64,000 nt of DNA, from NCBI GenBank assembly GCA_963792365.1, contig CAWBVW010000006.1, forward strand, positions 310,001 through 374,000. Reading direction: 5' to 3'. Made by a program: the position numbers and the translations under genes. The stretch is from JAOUGY01 sp963792365 (GTDB taxonomy: Bacteria > Actinomycetota > Acidimicrobiia > Spongiisociales > ZC4RG35). A model generated the notes under the pieces. It worked only from the letters and a program-made list of their open reading frames with translations. It had not been told where the DNA came from and did not search any database. Each line of letters starts with the position of its first letter. Positions within the stretch are counted from its first letter, which is position 1. Below are positions 25,545-33,750 of this stretch, piece by piece.

Positions 25545-27284
25545 ATGTTCCGGAGCGAGTTCCGAGATGGCATGAGGATCGACTGGGACACCGCGATCGA
25601 GATGGATGATGGGCTGGTCCTGCGCGCCGACGTGTTCCGACCCGACGACCACGAGCGGCACCCGGTTCTCCTGTCGTATGGACCCTATGCGAAGGGCTTG
25701 CCGTTCCAGGTCGGATATCCCAGCGCGTGGAACCGCATGGCCGATCGGCATCCCGATGTCACGGCGGGGTCCACGAACCGGTACCAGAACTGGGAGGTTG
25801 TTGATCCTGAGAAATGGGTGCCCCACGGGTACATTTGTGTCAGGGTCGACTCCCGGGGCACCGGCCGATCCCCCGGGTACGTAGACCACTTCTCGCCGAG
25901 GGAGACTCAGGACTTCTACGACTGCATCGAATGGGCCGGACTCCAAGCGTGGTCCAACGGCAAGGTTGGGCTCACCGGGATCTCCTACTACGGCATCAAT
26001 CAATGGCACGTCGCCTCACTACAGCCACCCCATTTGGCGGCGATGTGCATCTGGGAAGGAGCTGCCGACTGGTATCGAGACATGACCCACCACGGGGGGA
26101 TCTTGTGCACGTTCTGGGACAACTGGTACGACATGCAGGTCAAGACCGTGCAGTTCGGCCTGGGCGAACGAGGTGGGCGCAATCCCGTCACCGGTCAGCT
26201 CATCTGCGGTGACGAGGAGCTGAGCGACGAGGAGCTGGCCGCCAACCGATGCGAGTTCGGCACCGACATCCTCGCCCATCCACTCGATGACAGCTATCAC
26301 AAAGATCGGTCCCCCGACTGGAACAAGATCGTGGTTCCGCTGTTCTCGGCGGCCAACTGGGGCGGCCAGGGGCTCCATCCGCGAGGAAACTTCGAGGGAT
26401 ACATGCGGGCAGCCTCACACGAGAAGTGGCTGGAGGCGCACGGCATCGAGCACTGGACACACTTCTACACAGATTACGGGCGGGAACAGCAGCTCCGATT
26501 CTTCGACCTCTTCCTCAAAGGCGAGGACAGTGGCTGGTCGGACCAGCCGAAGGTGTACCTGCAGGTCCGCCATCCGGGTGAGGTGTTCGAGCCTCGGGCG
26601 GAAACCGACTGGCCGATACCTCGCACCGAATGGACCGAGTATCACCTCCACTCCGATCTCTCTCTCCGCCAAGATCCGCCTGCGGGCTCGGCCGACCTGT
26701 CGTTCGATGCGATGGGTGATGGGCTCACCTTCCGCACCGCTCCGCTCGTCGAGACAACCGAGTTCACCGGCCCTCTCGCTTCAAAGCTGTGGGTTTCGTC
26801 CACGACCACCGACGCCGATCTGTTCCTCGTCTTCCAAGTGTTCAGCCCCGAAGGCGACGAAGTGGTGTTTCAGGGCGCCATCGATCCTCATACCCCGATC
26901 GCCCAGGGTTGGCTCCGCGCATCCCACCGCAAACTCGACACGACGTTGTCGGAGCGGTGGAGGCCATATCACGCGCACGACGAAATCCAACCGCTGACGC
27001 CCGGTGACGTGTACGAGCTCGACATCGAACTCTGGCCGACTTCGATTGTGGTCCCGGCTGGCTACACCGTGGCGCTGTCGGTGCGTGGACGGGACTACGA
27101 ATGGAGCGGCGACACATCGGGGTTGAAGCTGTCGAACTTCAAGAACGAGCTCAGAGGCTGCGGTCCCTTCCTTCACGACGACCCGCGAGATCGACCGCCG
27201 GAGCTGTTCGGCGGCGTTACGACGCTCCATATCGGGCCCGACCGACCCGCCCATGTCTTGGTGCCGGTCGTGCCGCCTACCTGA
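25545..27284 (+). CDS. CocE/NonD-family serine hydrolase (X-Pro dipeptidyl-peptidase-like)
   Basis: This 579-residue protein has an alpha/beta-hydrolase core with the nucleophile Ser147 in 'GLTGISYYGINQWH', preceded by 'RVDSRGTGRSPG'. A C-terminal jelly-roll region follows from about residue 330 to 575. The family includes cocaine esterase, glutaryl-7-ACA acylases and X-Pro peptidases, so it cleaves an ester or amide bond. It lies divergent from the regulator of the catabolic operon, which suggests it serves the same pathway. No signal peptide is seen, so it is likely cytoplasmic. Confidence 0.87.
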   Translation: MFRSEFRDGMRIDWDTAIEMDDGLVLRADVFRPDDHERHPVLLSYGPYAKGLPFQVGYPSAWNRMADRHPDVTAGSTNRYQNWEVVDPEKWVPHGYICVRVDSRGTGRSPGYVDHFSPRETQDFYDCIEWAGLQAWSNGKVGLTGISYYGINQWHVASLQPPHLAAMCIWEGAADWYRDMTHHGGILCTFWDNWYDMQVKTVQFGLGERGGRNPVTGQLICGDEELSDEELAANRCEFGTDILAHPLDDSYHKDRSPDWNKIVVPLFSAANWGGQGLHPRGNFEGYMRAASHEKWLEAHGIEHWTHFYTDYGREQQLRFFDLFLKGEDSGWSDQPKVYLQVRHPGEVFEPRAETDWPIPRTEWTEYHLHSDLSLRQDPPAGSADLSFDAMGDGLTFRTAPLVETTEFTGPLASKLWVSSTTTDADLFLVFQVFSPEGDEVVFQGAIDPHTPIAQGWLRASHRKLDTTLSERWRPYHAHDEIQPLTPGDVYELDIELWPTSIVVPAGYTVALSVRGRDYEWSGDTSGLKLSNFKNELRGCGPFLHDDPRDRPPELFGGVTTLHIGPDRPAHVLVPVVPPT

Positions 27285-27287
27285 TCG

Positions 27288-28004
27288 GTGGCCACCGTGA
27301 CGTCAGGATTGGAGGGACACATCCTGGCCGTCAACGCCGGTACGGCGGGCAAGCTCCAGTATGGGCGGCGGGCAATTGAGACTGCTCTGGTGAAAACGCC
27401 GATCAATGGACGAGTGCCCGTCACCAGCCTGGGGCTACCGGGAGACGAGCACGTGTACGAAGACCATGGGGGACCGGACATGGCGCTGCTGGCGTATCCC
27501 CATGAGCACTACGCCCATTGGGTGCGGCTCGGGCTCGATCTTCCACCAACGGGTGCGATGGGGGAGAACCTCACGGTCACCGGGCTGGTCGAGCCTGATG
27601 TTCATGTCGGCGATATCTTCGAGGTCGGTAGCTGCATGGTTCAGGTATCACAGCCGCGGGCGCCCTGCTACAAGCTCTCGGCGCGGTACGGACGCAGGGA
27701 CATGCCGGTGATCGTCCAGAACACGGGATACACCGGATATCTCATGCGAGTTCTCGTCGAGGGTGACATCGGCGCTGGCGACACCCTGCGTCTCGTGGAG
27801 CGCCAGCCGCATGGGGTCACGGTCGCGGAGGCCGGCAGAGTGGTCAATGTGGATCGCAACGACGTCGAGGCCGCTCGCCGCATCGTGGACCTCGAGGCAC
27901 TCGGGGGGTCCGTCAGACGTAAGCTCCGTCAACGAATCGAAAGCAATGAATTCGTAGGGCTCGACAGCGAGCGGCTGTTCGTGCATGACCCCGAGGAGCC
28001 TTGA
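27288..28004 (+). CDS. MOSC-domain protein (YiiM-like)
   Basis: This 238-residue protein has a MOSC domain with the conserved Cys127 in 'VSQPRAPCYKLSARYG' and 'GPDMALLAYPHEHY'. A small helical 3-alpha domain ends the protein (about 185-230). MOSC proteins bind the molybdenum cofactor and some reduce N-hydroxylated compounds such as 6-hydroxylaminopurine. That fits a locus rich in molybdenum hydroxylases. The GTG start follows the CocE-type stop by 3 nt, so the two genes form an operon. Confidence 0.85.
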   Translation: MATVTSGLEGHILAVNAGTAGKLQYGRRAIETALVKTPINGRVPVTSLGLPGDEHVYEDHGGPDMALLAYPHEHYAHWVRLGLDLPPTGAMGENLTVTGLVEPDVHVGDIFEVGSCMVQVSQPRAPCYKLSARYGRRDMPVIVQNTGYTGYLMRVLVEGDIGAGDTLRLVERQPHGVTVAEAGRVVNVDRNDVEAARRIVDLEALGGSVRRKLRQRIESNEFVGLDSERLFVHDPEEP

Positions 28005-28121
28005 AGGTTCGTTCCGGAGCCGATCGGAGCTGAAGCTTCTCGCCGTGTCATCGCACTTGGCCGATCCAGCCCGTGTCCCGCGGCTCTGAGCGCGCGAGTT
28101 CGGTTGGTACCGATGAGGCGG

Positions 28122-28157
28122 GTCTGGGTCGGGCGACCTCGATCGCCCAACCCAGAC
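28122..28157. terminator. Bidirectional terminator-like hairpin
   Basis: GTCTGGGTCGGGCG (28122-28135) and CGCCCAACCCAGAC (28144-28157) form a 14-bp stem with one G-T wobble on one strand and an 8-base loop. It lies between the MOSC gene (plus) and the secreted-protein gene (minus), which converge. It ends 4 nt from the latter's stop codon. No T-run is present. Confidence 0.65.
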
Positions 28158-28161
28158 TCGG

Positions 28162-28686
28162 CTACGGGCAACTCACCAGGGGGTTCCAATCCTCGAACAT
28201 CCCCGAGGGATTGTGCTTCCAGATCCAGGCGTGCTGGATGTACCAGCCGAGCACCGGGTTGAGGATGTGCATGTCCATCCCCAGCACGGTCGGCGCTGCG
28301 GTGTTGCCGGCGGCTTCCCAGATGGTCTTCGGAACCACCCACTCCACTGCGACGAGTTTGAGTTGATCATTTGGCCCCGGCGCGTACACCAAACCTTCCG
28401 GCTTCAGCGGATCGATTGTCGGGTCGTCGAAGAGGTCCCAGTTGAAGTAGTGGTACCCCATCGCACCATCGGTGGGATGGGCGATGCATCCCGTGACCAC
28501 ACCTCGATACCCCAGCTGATAGCCGTCGGCGATGGCGTTCTCGATCCGGTGGTACTGCGCTGTGGCCCGACGGATCTCGGCCAGGTCGTCCTTCCCGGCA
28601 CTGGCGGAAGACGGCACCATCACCACCGCCGAGAGGACCGCAAGTCCAACAAGCAACCTCATATTCTTCGACCGGGCTGTTCTCAT
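28162..28686 (-). CDS. Secreted protein of unknown function
   Basis: This protein of about 174 residues has a signal peptide ('NMRLLVGLAVLSAVVMV' then 'PSSASAGKDD'). The mature part has a helical start ('DLAEIRRATAQYHRIENAIADGY') and a His-rich body with 'DGAMGYHYFNWDLFDD' and 'GMDMHILNPVLGWYIQHAW'. The clustered His, Asp and Trp residues could bind a metal, but I do not recognise the family with certainty. The ATG at 28686 is chosen for its GAGGGAGAA ribosome-binding site. Confidence 0.7.
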   Translation of the reverse strand: MRTARSKNMRLLVGLAVLSAVVMVPSSASAGKDDLAEIRRATAQYHRIENAIADGYQLGYRGVVTGCIAHPTDGAMGYHYFNWDLFDDPTIDPLKPEGLVYAPGPNDQLKLVAVEWVVPKTIWEAAGNTAAPTVLGMDMHILNPVLGWYIQHAWIWKHNPSGMFEDWNPLVSCP

Positions 28687-28932
28687 TTCTCCCTCGCTTG
28701 TCTCGAGTGTCAATGGACGTCGTAAGCATCTGGCTCGGTACCGAGTGGGTGGCCCTCCAATCGTCGCTTCGTCGGCGATCCTGCCTGGTGGATGTCAAGG
28801 AATCGTCAAGACCCAGAGCACGCTGACGCCCAGAGGGCTGTCAGTGGCTCGGAACCTCGTTGCCCGGGCAAGAACGGACTGCGCCCATTAGCCTCGACTG
28901 CGGAGAAAGCGAGATCGAGGAAGGTGTGAGAG

Positions 28933-29847
28933 ATGCCCCACGTGACGTTTGTCCATGGAATCTCGAACCTCCCGGTTCCGGACACTGCGATCGGTGCGTG
29001 GCGCCGGGCCCTGGCCAAGGACGATGGAATCGACCTCGGCGCCGAGGGGATCACATCGTCGATGGTGTATTGGGCGGACGTGATGTATGCGGAACCACGC
29101 GCGGACGCCGACATCAACGAGAGCGCCGAAGATGCGCTGTCCGACGCAGGCGATGTGGATCTGGGATTCGTGGAGGATGCCGATGGAGCCGAGAGGGCCT
29201 GGCTCGAGTCGATCAGCGCCAAGGTCCAGCTCGATGCCATGGAGGAGGCGCCACCACCCGTGGGCGAGCCCGATGGCTCACAACTGGAGAGGATCCCGCT
29301 TCCCTGGTTCCTGAAGAAGCGGATCATGGCGATCTTCCTCCGCGACGTGCATCACTACCTCTTCGATGTCGACTACGAGGTTCGGCCCGGGGAGCGCTAC
29401 CGAGTACAGCAAGAGATCCGCAGCCGGTTCCAGGAGGCTGCGGCCGCAGCTGCCTCCTCGGGACCGCCACACATCGTTGTCGCTCACAGCATGGGAACCG
29501 TGATCTCGTACGACAACCTGAAGCGAGTGGCCGATTCGCCGGCCGTCGACGGCCTCATCACGGTGGGGAGTCCTTTGGGCCTCGACGAGATCCAGGACAA
29601 GATGCATCCCGAGTGGACGAGAGACAATGGTTACCCCGACAAGGTCGAACGATGGGTCAACATCTACGACAGGTTCGATCCGGTCGCCGGTCTTGATCCA
29701 AGCTTCGCCAATGACTATCGGTTCGACGGAGCCGATCGTGTGGTGGACATCAACGAGCAGAGTTGGGGTGCGTGGCGGCACAGCGTCCTGAAATACCTGG
29801 CGGGCCCCCGCTTTCGGGAGGAGTTCGGATCGATGCTCGGGCTCTAG
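28933..29847 (+). CDS. Lipase/esterase-like alpha/beta hydrolase
   Basis: This 304-residue protein starts with the oxyanion strand 'HVTFVHGISN' and has the nucleophile elbow 'VVAHSMGTVISYD' (Ser186). Asp249 ('YDRFDPVAGLD') and His283 ('WRHSVLKYL') complete a plausible triad. An acidic insertion is seen at about 50-115. There is no signal peptide, so it acts in the cytoplasm, on lipid, ester or amide substrates. It is 45 nt upstream of the helical-repeat/protease gene and probably co-transcribed. Alpha/beta hydrolases of this kind occur as effectors in bacterial conflict systems, which is why the context matters; here that role is inference. Confidence 0.8.
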   Translation: MPHVTFVHGISNLPVPDTAIGAWRRALAKDDGIDLGAEGITSSMVYWADVMYAEPRADADINESAEDALSDAGDVDLGFVEDADGAERAWLESISAKVQLDAMEEAPPPVGEPDGSQLERIPLPWFLKKRIMAIFLRDVHHYLFDVDYEVRPGERYRVQQEIRSRFQEAAAAAASSGPPHIVVAHSMGTVISYDNLKRVADSPAVDGLITVGSPLGLDEIQDKMHPEWTRDNGYPDKVERWVNIYDRFDPVAGLDPSFANDYRFDGADRVVDINEQSWGAWRHSVLKYLAGPRFREEFGSMLGL

Positions 29848-29892
29848 CACTCCGCCGGGGCACCGAGCCCCGCTTCTCAGAAGGGATGGTTC

Positions 29893-31533
29893 ATGACATG
29901 GGGTGACGCAGAAAGTGCCCTGGAGACCCTGGCTGGGTTCGTCTCGTCGTACGACCGGGCCGCCGCGGGCGAGTGGTGTGCCGGGCTGATCCAACGCTTG
30001 GTCGACACCGACGATCCCTTCCCGGCCGAGCAGGCCCCAAAGGTGCTGTCCAAGCTGCGAGCCAACCGGTGGATGGACCTCCTGGAGGCCATGACCGACG
30101 CCTTCATCCGGTCGGGTCTCGACCTACCCACGGTTCGCCGCCAGCATGCGCAGGCGCTGATCGAAGGCGGACGGCCCGTGGCGGCCGCGGCGATCCTCCA
30201 GGCTCTCGTCGACGACCTGACGGACGACGATGCGGAGATGGCCGAAGCCCGAGGTCTACTTGGCCGCTGCTACAAGCAGATGTACGTCGAGGCCCTGCAT
30301 CCGGGATTCCCCCGCAATCAGACACTGCTGCGAAGAGGGATCGAGGCGTATGCGGATGTGTACCGCCGCGCCCCGGACGAGCACCTGTGGCATGGGGTGA
30401 ACCTGGCTGCGCTCCTTGCCCGGGCCAAGCGCGACGGGGTCGCCGTCAACGACCAACCTCCTTCAGAGGAGGTGGCTGCCGACGTCCTCGCCGTGGCCAA
30501 GTCCCGCTACGACGCAGGCGACGCTCAGCCGTGGGATCTGGGGACCGCAATGGAGGCGTCACTCGCTCTCGGTGACGACACCGCGGCGATGGAGTGGTTG
30601 GGACGCTACGTGCAGACCGACGCCGGCTCGTTCGAATTCGCCGGTACCCTGCGCCAGCTGGAGGAGGTGTGGCAGCTACGGCCTGAGGGTGATCGGGGGA
30701 CCATGCTCACCGTCCTCCGCTCGGCCATCTTGGCTCGCGAAGGCGGCGGGGTGGCAATCGACGCCGCCACACGTGCAGCGGATGTGGCGCTGGAGACGGC
30801 GGCCGGGTCGACACTCGAAAGGGTGTTGGGCCACGATGGTGTGCAGAGCCTCAACTGGTACCGCACCGGTCTGGCCCGGTCAGAGGCCGTTGCGAAGATC
30901 TGCGATGCGTCCGGCACAGGGGTGGGTACGGGTTTCCTGCTGGCCGGTGCCGAGCTGTCCGACAAGCTGCCGGCCGATGAGATGTTCGTCATCACCAATG
31001 CCCACGTCGTGTCCGAGACCGACTCCCGCGCGGTGTATCCGGAGGACGCCACCATCGGCTTCGAGGCGCTCGGCCTGAGCGCCGACTTCCGGGTGGCGGA
31101 GCTGATCTTCAGCTCACCACACGATCAACTCGACGTTTCGGTGCTCCGGCTCGACAAACCGGCGCCGTCGGTCGAACCGATTCCCGTCAACAAACGACTC
31201 CCCAACAACGACGGTCTTCAGCGGGTCTATGTGATCGGTCATCCCGCCGCCGGCGGATTGTCGTTCTCGCTTCAGGACAACCTGCTGTTGGATCTGGAGG
31301 ATCCCAAGTTGCACTACCGCGCCCCCACCGAGCCGGGCAGCTCGGGAAGTCCGGTCTTCAACTCACAATGGAAGCTGATAGCCCTTCACCATGCGAGCGT
31401 CACGACTCCCCTCCATCACGCAGGCTCGGAGGCGGCGGGAGGGCAGAGCCCGCCCGCCGCCTACGCCGCCAACGAGGGCCTTTGGATCCAGGCGATCCGC
31501 GAAGCGCTCGACGGGTACCTGTCAACGCGTTAG
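29893..31533 (+). CDS. Helical-repeat protein fused to a trypsin-like serine protease
   Basis: This 546-residue protein has an N-terminal alpha-helical region (about 1-310) with TPR-like helices such as 'MAEARGLLGRCYKQMYVEAL' and 'LRRGIEAYADVYRRAPDEHLWHGVN'. It resembles the bacterial TRAF-binding/DUF4071-type helical domain. A trypsin-fold domain follows (about 335-545) with His371 ('FVITNAHVV'), Asp414 ('QLDVSVLRL') and Ser486 ('PGSSGSPVFN'). All three catalytic residues are present. No signal peptide or membrane segment is seen, so the protease is intracellular. That is unusual for a trypsin-like enzyme and typical of regulated effector proteases. It follows the lipase-like gene. Confidence 0.83.
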   Translation: MTWGDAESALETLAGFVSSYDRAAAGEWCAGLIQRLVDTDDPFPAEQAPKVLSKLRANRWMDLLEAMTDAFIRSGLDLPTVRRQHAQALIEGGRPVAAAAILQALVDDLTDDDAEMAEARGLLGRCYKQMYVEALHPGFPRNQTLLRRGIEAYADVYRRAPDEHLWHGVNLAALLARAKRDGVAVNDQPPSEEVAADVLAVAKSRYDAGDAQPWDLGTAMEASLALGDDTAAMEWLGRYVQTDAGSFEFAGTLRQLEEVWQLRPEGDRGTMLTVLRSAILAREGGGVAIDAATRAADVALETAAGSTLERVLGHDGVQSLNWYRTGLARSEAVAKICDASGTGVGTGFLLAGAELSDKLPADEMFVITNAHVVSETDSRAVYPEDATIGFEALGLSADFRVAELIFSSPHDQLDVSVLRLDKPAPSVEPIPVNKRLPNNDGLQRVYVIGHPAAGGLSFSLQDNLLLDLEDPKLHYRAPTEPGSSGSPVFNSQWKLIALHHASVTTPLHHAGSEAAGGQSPPAAYAANEGLWIQAIREALDGYLSTR

Positions 31534-31543
31534 CCGCGATCGG

Positions 31544-32446
31544 CTAGGCGCCACTGGCCTTGGCGGGTGCCTTCTCGGTGGAGAGCATCACGGCCGTCAG
31601 TCCGTCGACGTTGCCGGTCACCGGGAGGCCCATGGCCTCCTGGTACTTCTTCACCCACTCGATGGTCTCGCTGCCATATCCGCCGTCCGCTCCATGTTCC
31701 GGCAATGCCTTTGGGTTCCACGTTTGGAGGTATTGCTGGATGCGCTCCACAGCGGTTCCCTTGCTCCCGTTTGTGAGCAACGCGCCTTCACCCAGGGTCA
31801 CCGCGGTCTTGGCGGCCGCGGATCCTCGTGTCGCACCGGCTGAGGCGCTCGTTGTTGCGGATGTCGTCGACTTCGTGCCGGCGCCACCGGGTACGGTCGA
31901 CCAGTCGATCGCCACGTCCGTTGGGCTCAGATCGATCTGGAAGTGCATTCGGTCGCGCTTGGTCCAATTGCCACCCCACGCCCATACCGATCGCCCTCGA
32001 GTGTTCTTGATGGCGAGCACCGCCTCCACATGCGATGCCTTGATCTTGCCCGAATACGGATCGCCCGTGCTGAAGGGGTTGACCGAAGGGTCGATGTCGA
32101 TGGCAATCCCAAACGAATGCAGGGAGTAGTTGTTGGTCCCGGCGATGTTGCGGCAGTTGTAGGACCACGACGACGACGGCTTGTAACCGGCCGACTCGAG
32201 TGCCATCTCCAGTGCTTTGTACGCGTCGACCGCGGGCGCTGGTACTCCGCCGATCGTCTTGCCGAAGAAGCTCGGGTTGGCGAAGGAACCCGGCCCTTTG
32301 TGACAAAGCCAATCCGCCCACATCTTGCGGAGATCTCCAGTAGAAGTCTCGAGTTGCAGACCCGGGTCCTGGAGTTCGGCGTCGCCGTCGGCATCCGCGA
32401 ACTCGGCGGGCATCTCCTCGGCACTCGGAACGAATGTGTCTTCCAC
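31544..32446 (-). CDS. M15-type (VanY-like) peptidase with C-terminal peptidoglycan-binding domain
   Basis: This 300-residue protein has a D-Ala-D-Ala carboxypeptidase/endolysin-like domain (about 55-182). Metal ligands are His110 and Asp117 ('SLHSFGIAIDID') and His168 ('RMHFQID'). A Ser/Thr/Ala linker (about 185-212) leads to a PG-binding_1 domain (about 219-290). The acidic N-terminus lacks a signal peptide, so how the enzyme reaches the wall is unclear. Phage endolysins and self-lysis effectors share this lack. It converges on the protease gene with a 10-nt gap. Confidence 0.82.
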   Translation of the reverse strand: MEDTFVPSAEEMPAEFADADGDAELQDPGLQLETSTGDLRKMWADWLCHKGPGSFANPSFFGKTIGGVPAPAVDAYKALEMALESAGYKPSSSWSYNCRNIAGTNNYSLHSFGIAIDIDPSVNPFSTGDPYSGKIKASHVEAVLAIKNTRGRSVWAWGGNWTKRDRMHFQIDLSPTDVAIDWSTVPGGAGTKSTTSATTSASAGATRGSAAAKTAVTLGEGALLTNGSKGTAVERIQQYLQTWNPKALPEHGADGGYGSETIEWVKKYQEAMGLPVTGNVDGLTAVMLSTEKAPAKASGA

Positions 32447-32588
32447 TTCGGCCTCCTTTGCCCCGGCGCCGGCGGCGCCATCCTGCCGACACTAGCGAGA
32501 GACCTGGGCGCGGCGGGGCGAGCATCCGGCTCAACTCCTTCTGGGTTCGTGGGAACATGAGGTCGAATCCGGTGCGGCATCCGGAGCC

Positions 32589-33116
32589 TCACGGGTCGAT
32601 GATCGTGACCTCGCCCCCCGCCCCGCGCACCCCTGCCACCATGTGCTTGGTGCCTCCGGGACCGTCTCCGCCGGCGCCGTCCCACACGAAGATGCCGTGC
32701 AGCGGCGGACGCCGGCCGGCGTATTCGAGCATGCGCAGGTTGTTCGGGCTGTGGGGATCTTCGAGTTCGTCCATCCCCGGTTCGGGGCCGACGACGGTGG
32801 TATTGGCATGACCGATGACCGACTCGAAGGCGGTGATCCACTGCGGGCCGGCGAAGCGAACCGACTCGTCCAAGAAGCTCTCGGTATCGCGGGGCAGGAA
32901 CACCGTGAGCCGGCGCCGGCCGTCGAGCCACGCCTGGCAGAAGAGGAGATCACCCCCGCAGGCGGCTCCAGAGAACGCTTCGGCGGAAGCATCGACGATC
33001 GAGCCGATCACGGCCTTGATGGCACGTTCGACTCTGGGAACGTCGTCGGCCGGGAACCTGGGAGGGGACCGGTCGGGGCCATCGATCATGTGGCCGGAGA
33101 ACACGACACTCGTCAC
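32589..33116 (-). CDS. SLOG-like Rossmannoid protein (unrecognised family)
   Basis: This 175-residue protein starts 'VVFSGHMIDGPDRSPPRFP' and continues with 'FSGAACGGDLLFCQ' and 'RRLTVFLPRD'. The alternation of strand and helix, the early S-G-H-M and the G-A-A-C-G-G-D turn are what I associate with SLOG/LOG-type nucleotide-sensing Rossmannoid folds. A C-terminal strand-rich end ('LHGIFVWDGAGG') follows. SLOG domains bind cyclic ADP-ribose-like signals in Thoeris ThsA and other nucleotides elsewhere. It is divergent from the TIR gene across 150 bp. The fold is an inference that needs a profile search. Confidence 0.6.
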   Translation of the reverse strand: MTSVVFSGHMIDGPDRSPPRFPADDVPRVERAIKAVIGSIVDASAEAFSGAACGGDLLFCQAWLDGRRRLTVFLPRDTESFLDESVRFAGPQWITAFESVIGHANTTVVGPEPGMDELEDPHSPNNLRMLEYAGRRPPLHGIFVWDGAGGDGPGGTKHMVAGVRGAGGEVTIIDP

Positions 33117-33237
33117 TCACCGGACCCTACCTCGCCACGGCGACAGAATCGGCACAGCTCGGGTTGGAGCGGCCAGTCCACGATATTCGCGTTCTCAGCG
33201 GCAGCGGGCGATTCGACGTAACTATGGTCGAAAGCCA

Positions 33238-33266
33238 GGTTTTGATTATCCACAAGGGGCAAAACC
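33238..33266 (+). promoter_or_regulatory. Hairpin enclosing the ribosome-binding site of the TIR gene
   Basis: GGTTTTG (33238-33244) and CAAAACC (33260-33266) are a perfect 7-bp inverted repeat with a 15-base loop. The likely ribosome-binding site AAGGGG (33254-33259) lies in the loop end, and the ATG of the TIR gene follows immediately. In mRNA this could limit translation initiation; in DNA it could be an operator. The rest of the 33117-33237 divergent region shows no other clear repeat. Confidence 0.45.
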
Positions 33267-33749
33267 ATGACCGACGATTCTGAGTCTGGCGCACGCATCT
33301 TCATCTCGTACGCCCATGAGGACGAAGACCTCAAGGACGAGCTCGACAAGCACCTCAAGGTGCTGAAGCGCTCGTCGAAGGTGCAGGTATGGAGCGACCG
33401 TCAGCTCGTAGCCGGCCAAGAGTGGGACGAGTCGATCATGACCGAGCTCAGAGCGGCCAACGTGATCCTGCTGCTCATCAGCGTCGATTTCAACGCGTCC
33501 GACTTCATTTGGGACAAAGAACTCGCCGTCGCCATGGAGCGTCACAAGGCGGGCACGGCCCGAGTCGTTCCGGTGATCTTGCGCAAATGTGACTGGGACG
33601 AACTCCCCTATGCGGCACTGCAGGCGCTTCCCCGCAACGCCACACCGATCACCGAGTATCCCGATCGCGATGTCGCTTTCACCGAGATCGCCAATGGGAT
33701 CGAAGAACTCGTCGATCAAATGAACGAGCAAATGGGAGCAGGAGCCTGA
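33267..33749 (+). CDS. TIR-domain protein (stand-alone)
   Basis: This 160-residue protein is almost wholly a TIR domain. The start 'ARIFISYAHEDEDLKDEL' is box 1, and 'VQVWSDRQLVAGQEW' and 'NVILLLISVDFNASDFIWDKEL' follow. Glu85 (in W-D-K-E-L) is in the position of the catalytic Glu of NAD-cleaving bacterial TIR proteins. Such enzymes cleave NAD+ or make cyclic ADP-ribose signals in immunity. It lacks any sensor or oligomerisation domain of its own. It is followed after 1 nt by a TIR-like/RDD membrane protein, so the two are made together. Confidence 0.88.
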   Translation: MTDDSESGARIFISYAHEDEDLKDELDKHLKVLKRSSKVQVWSDRQLVAGQEWDESIMTELRAANVILLLISVDFNASDFIWDKELAVAMERHKAGTARVVPVILRKCDWDELPYAALQALPRNATPITEYPDRDVAFTEIANGIEELVDQMNEQMGAGA

Positions 33750-33750
33750 T

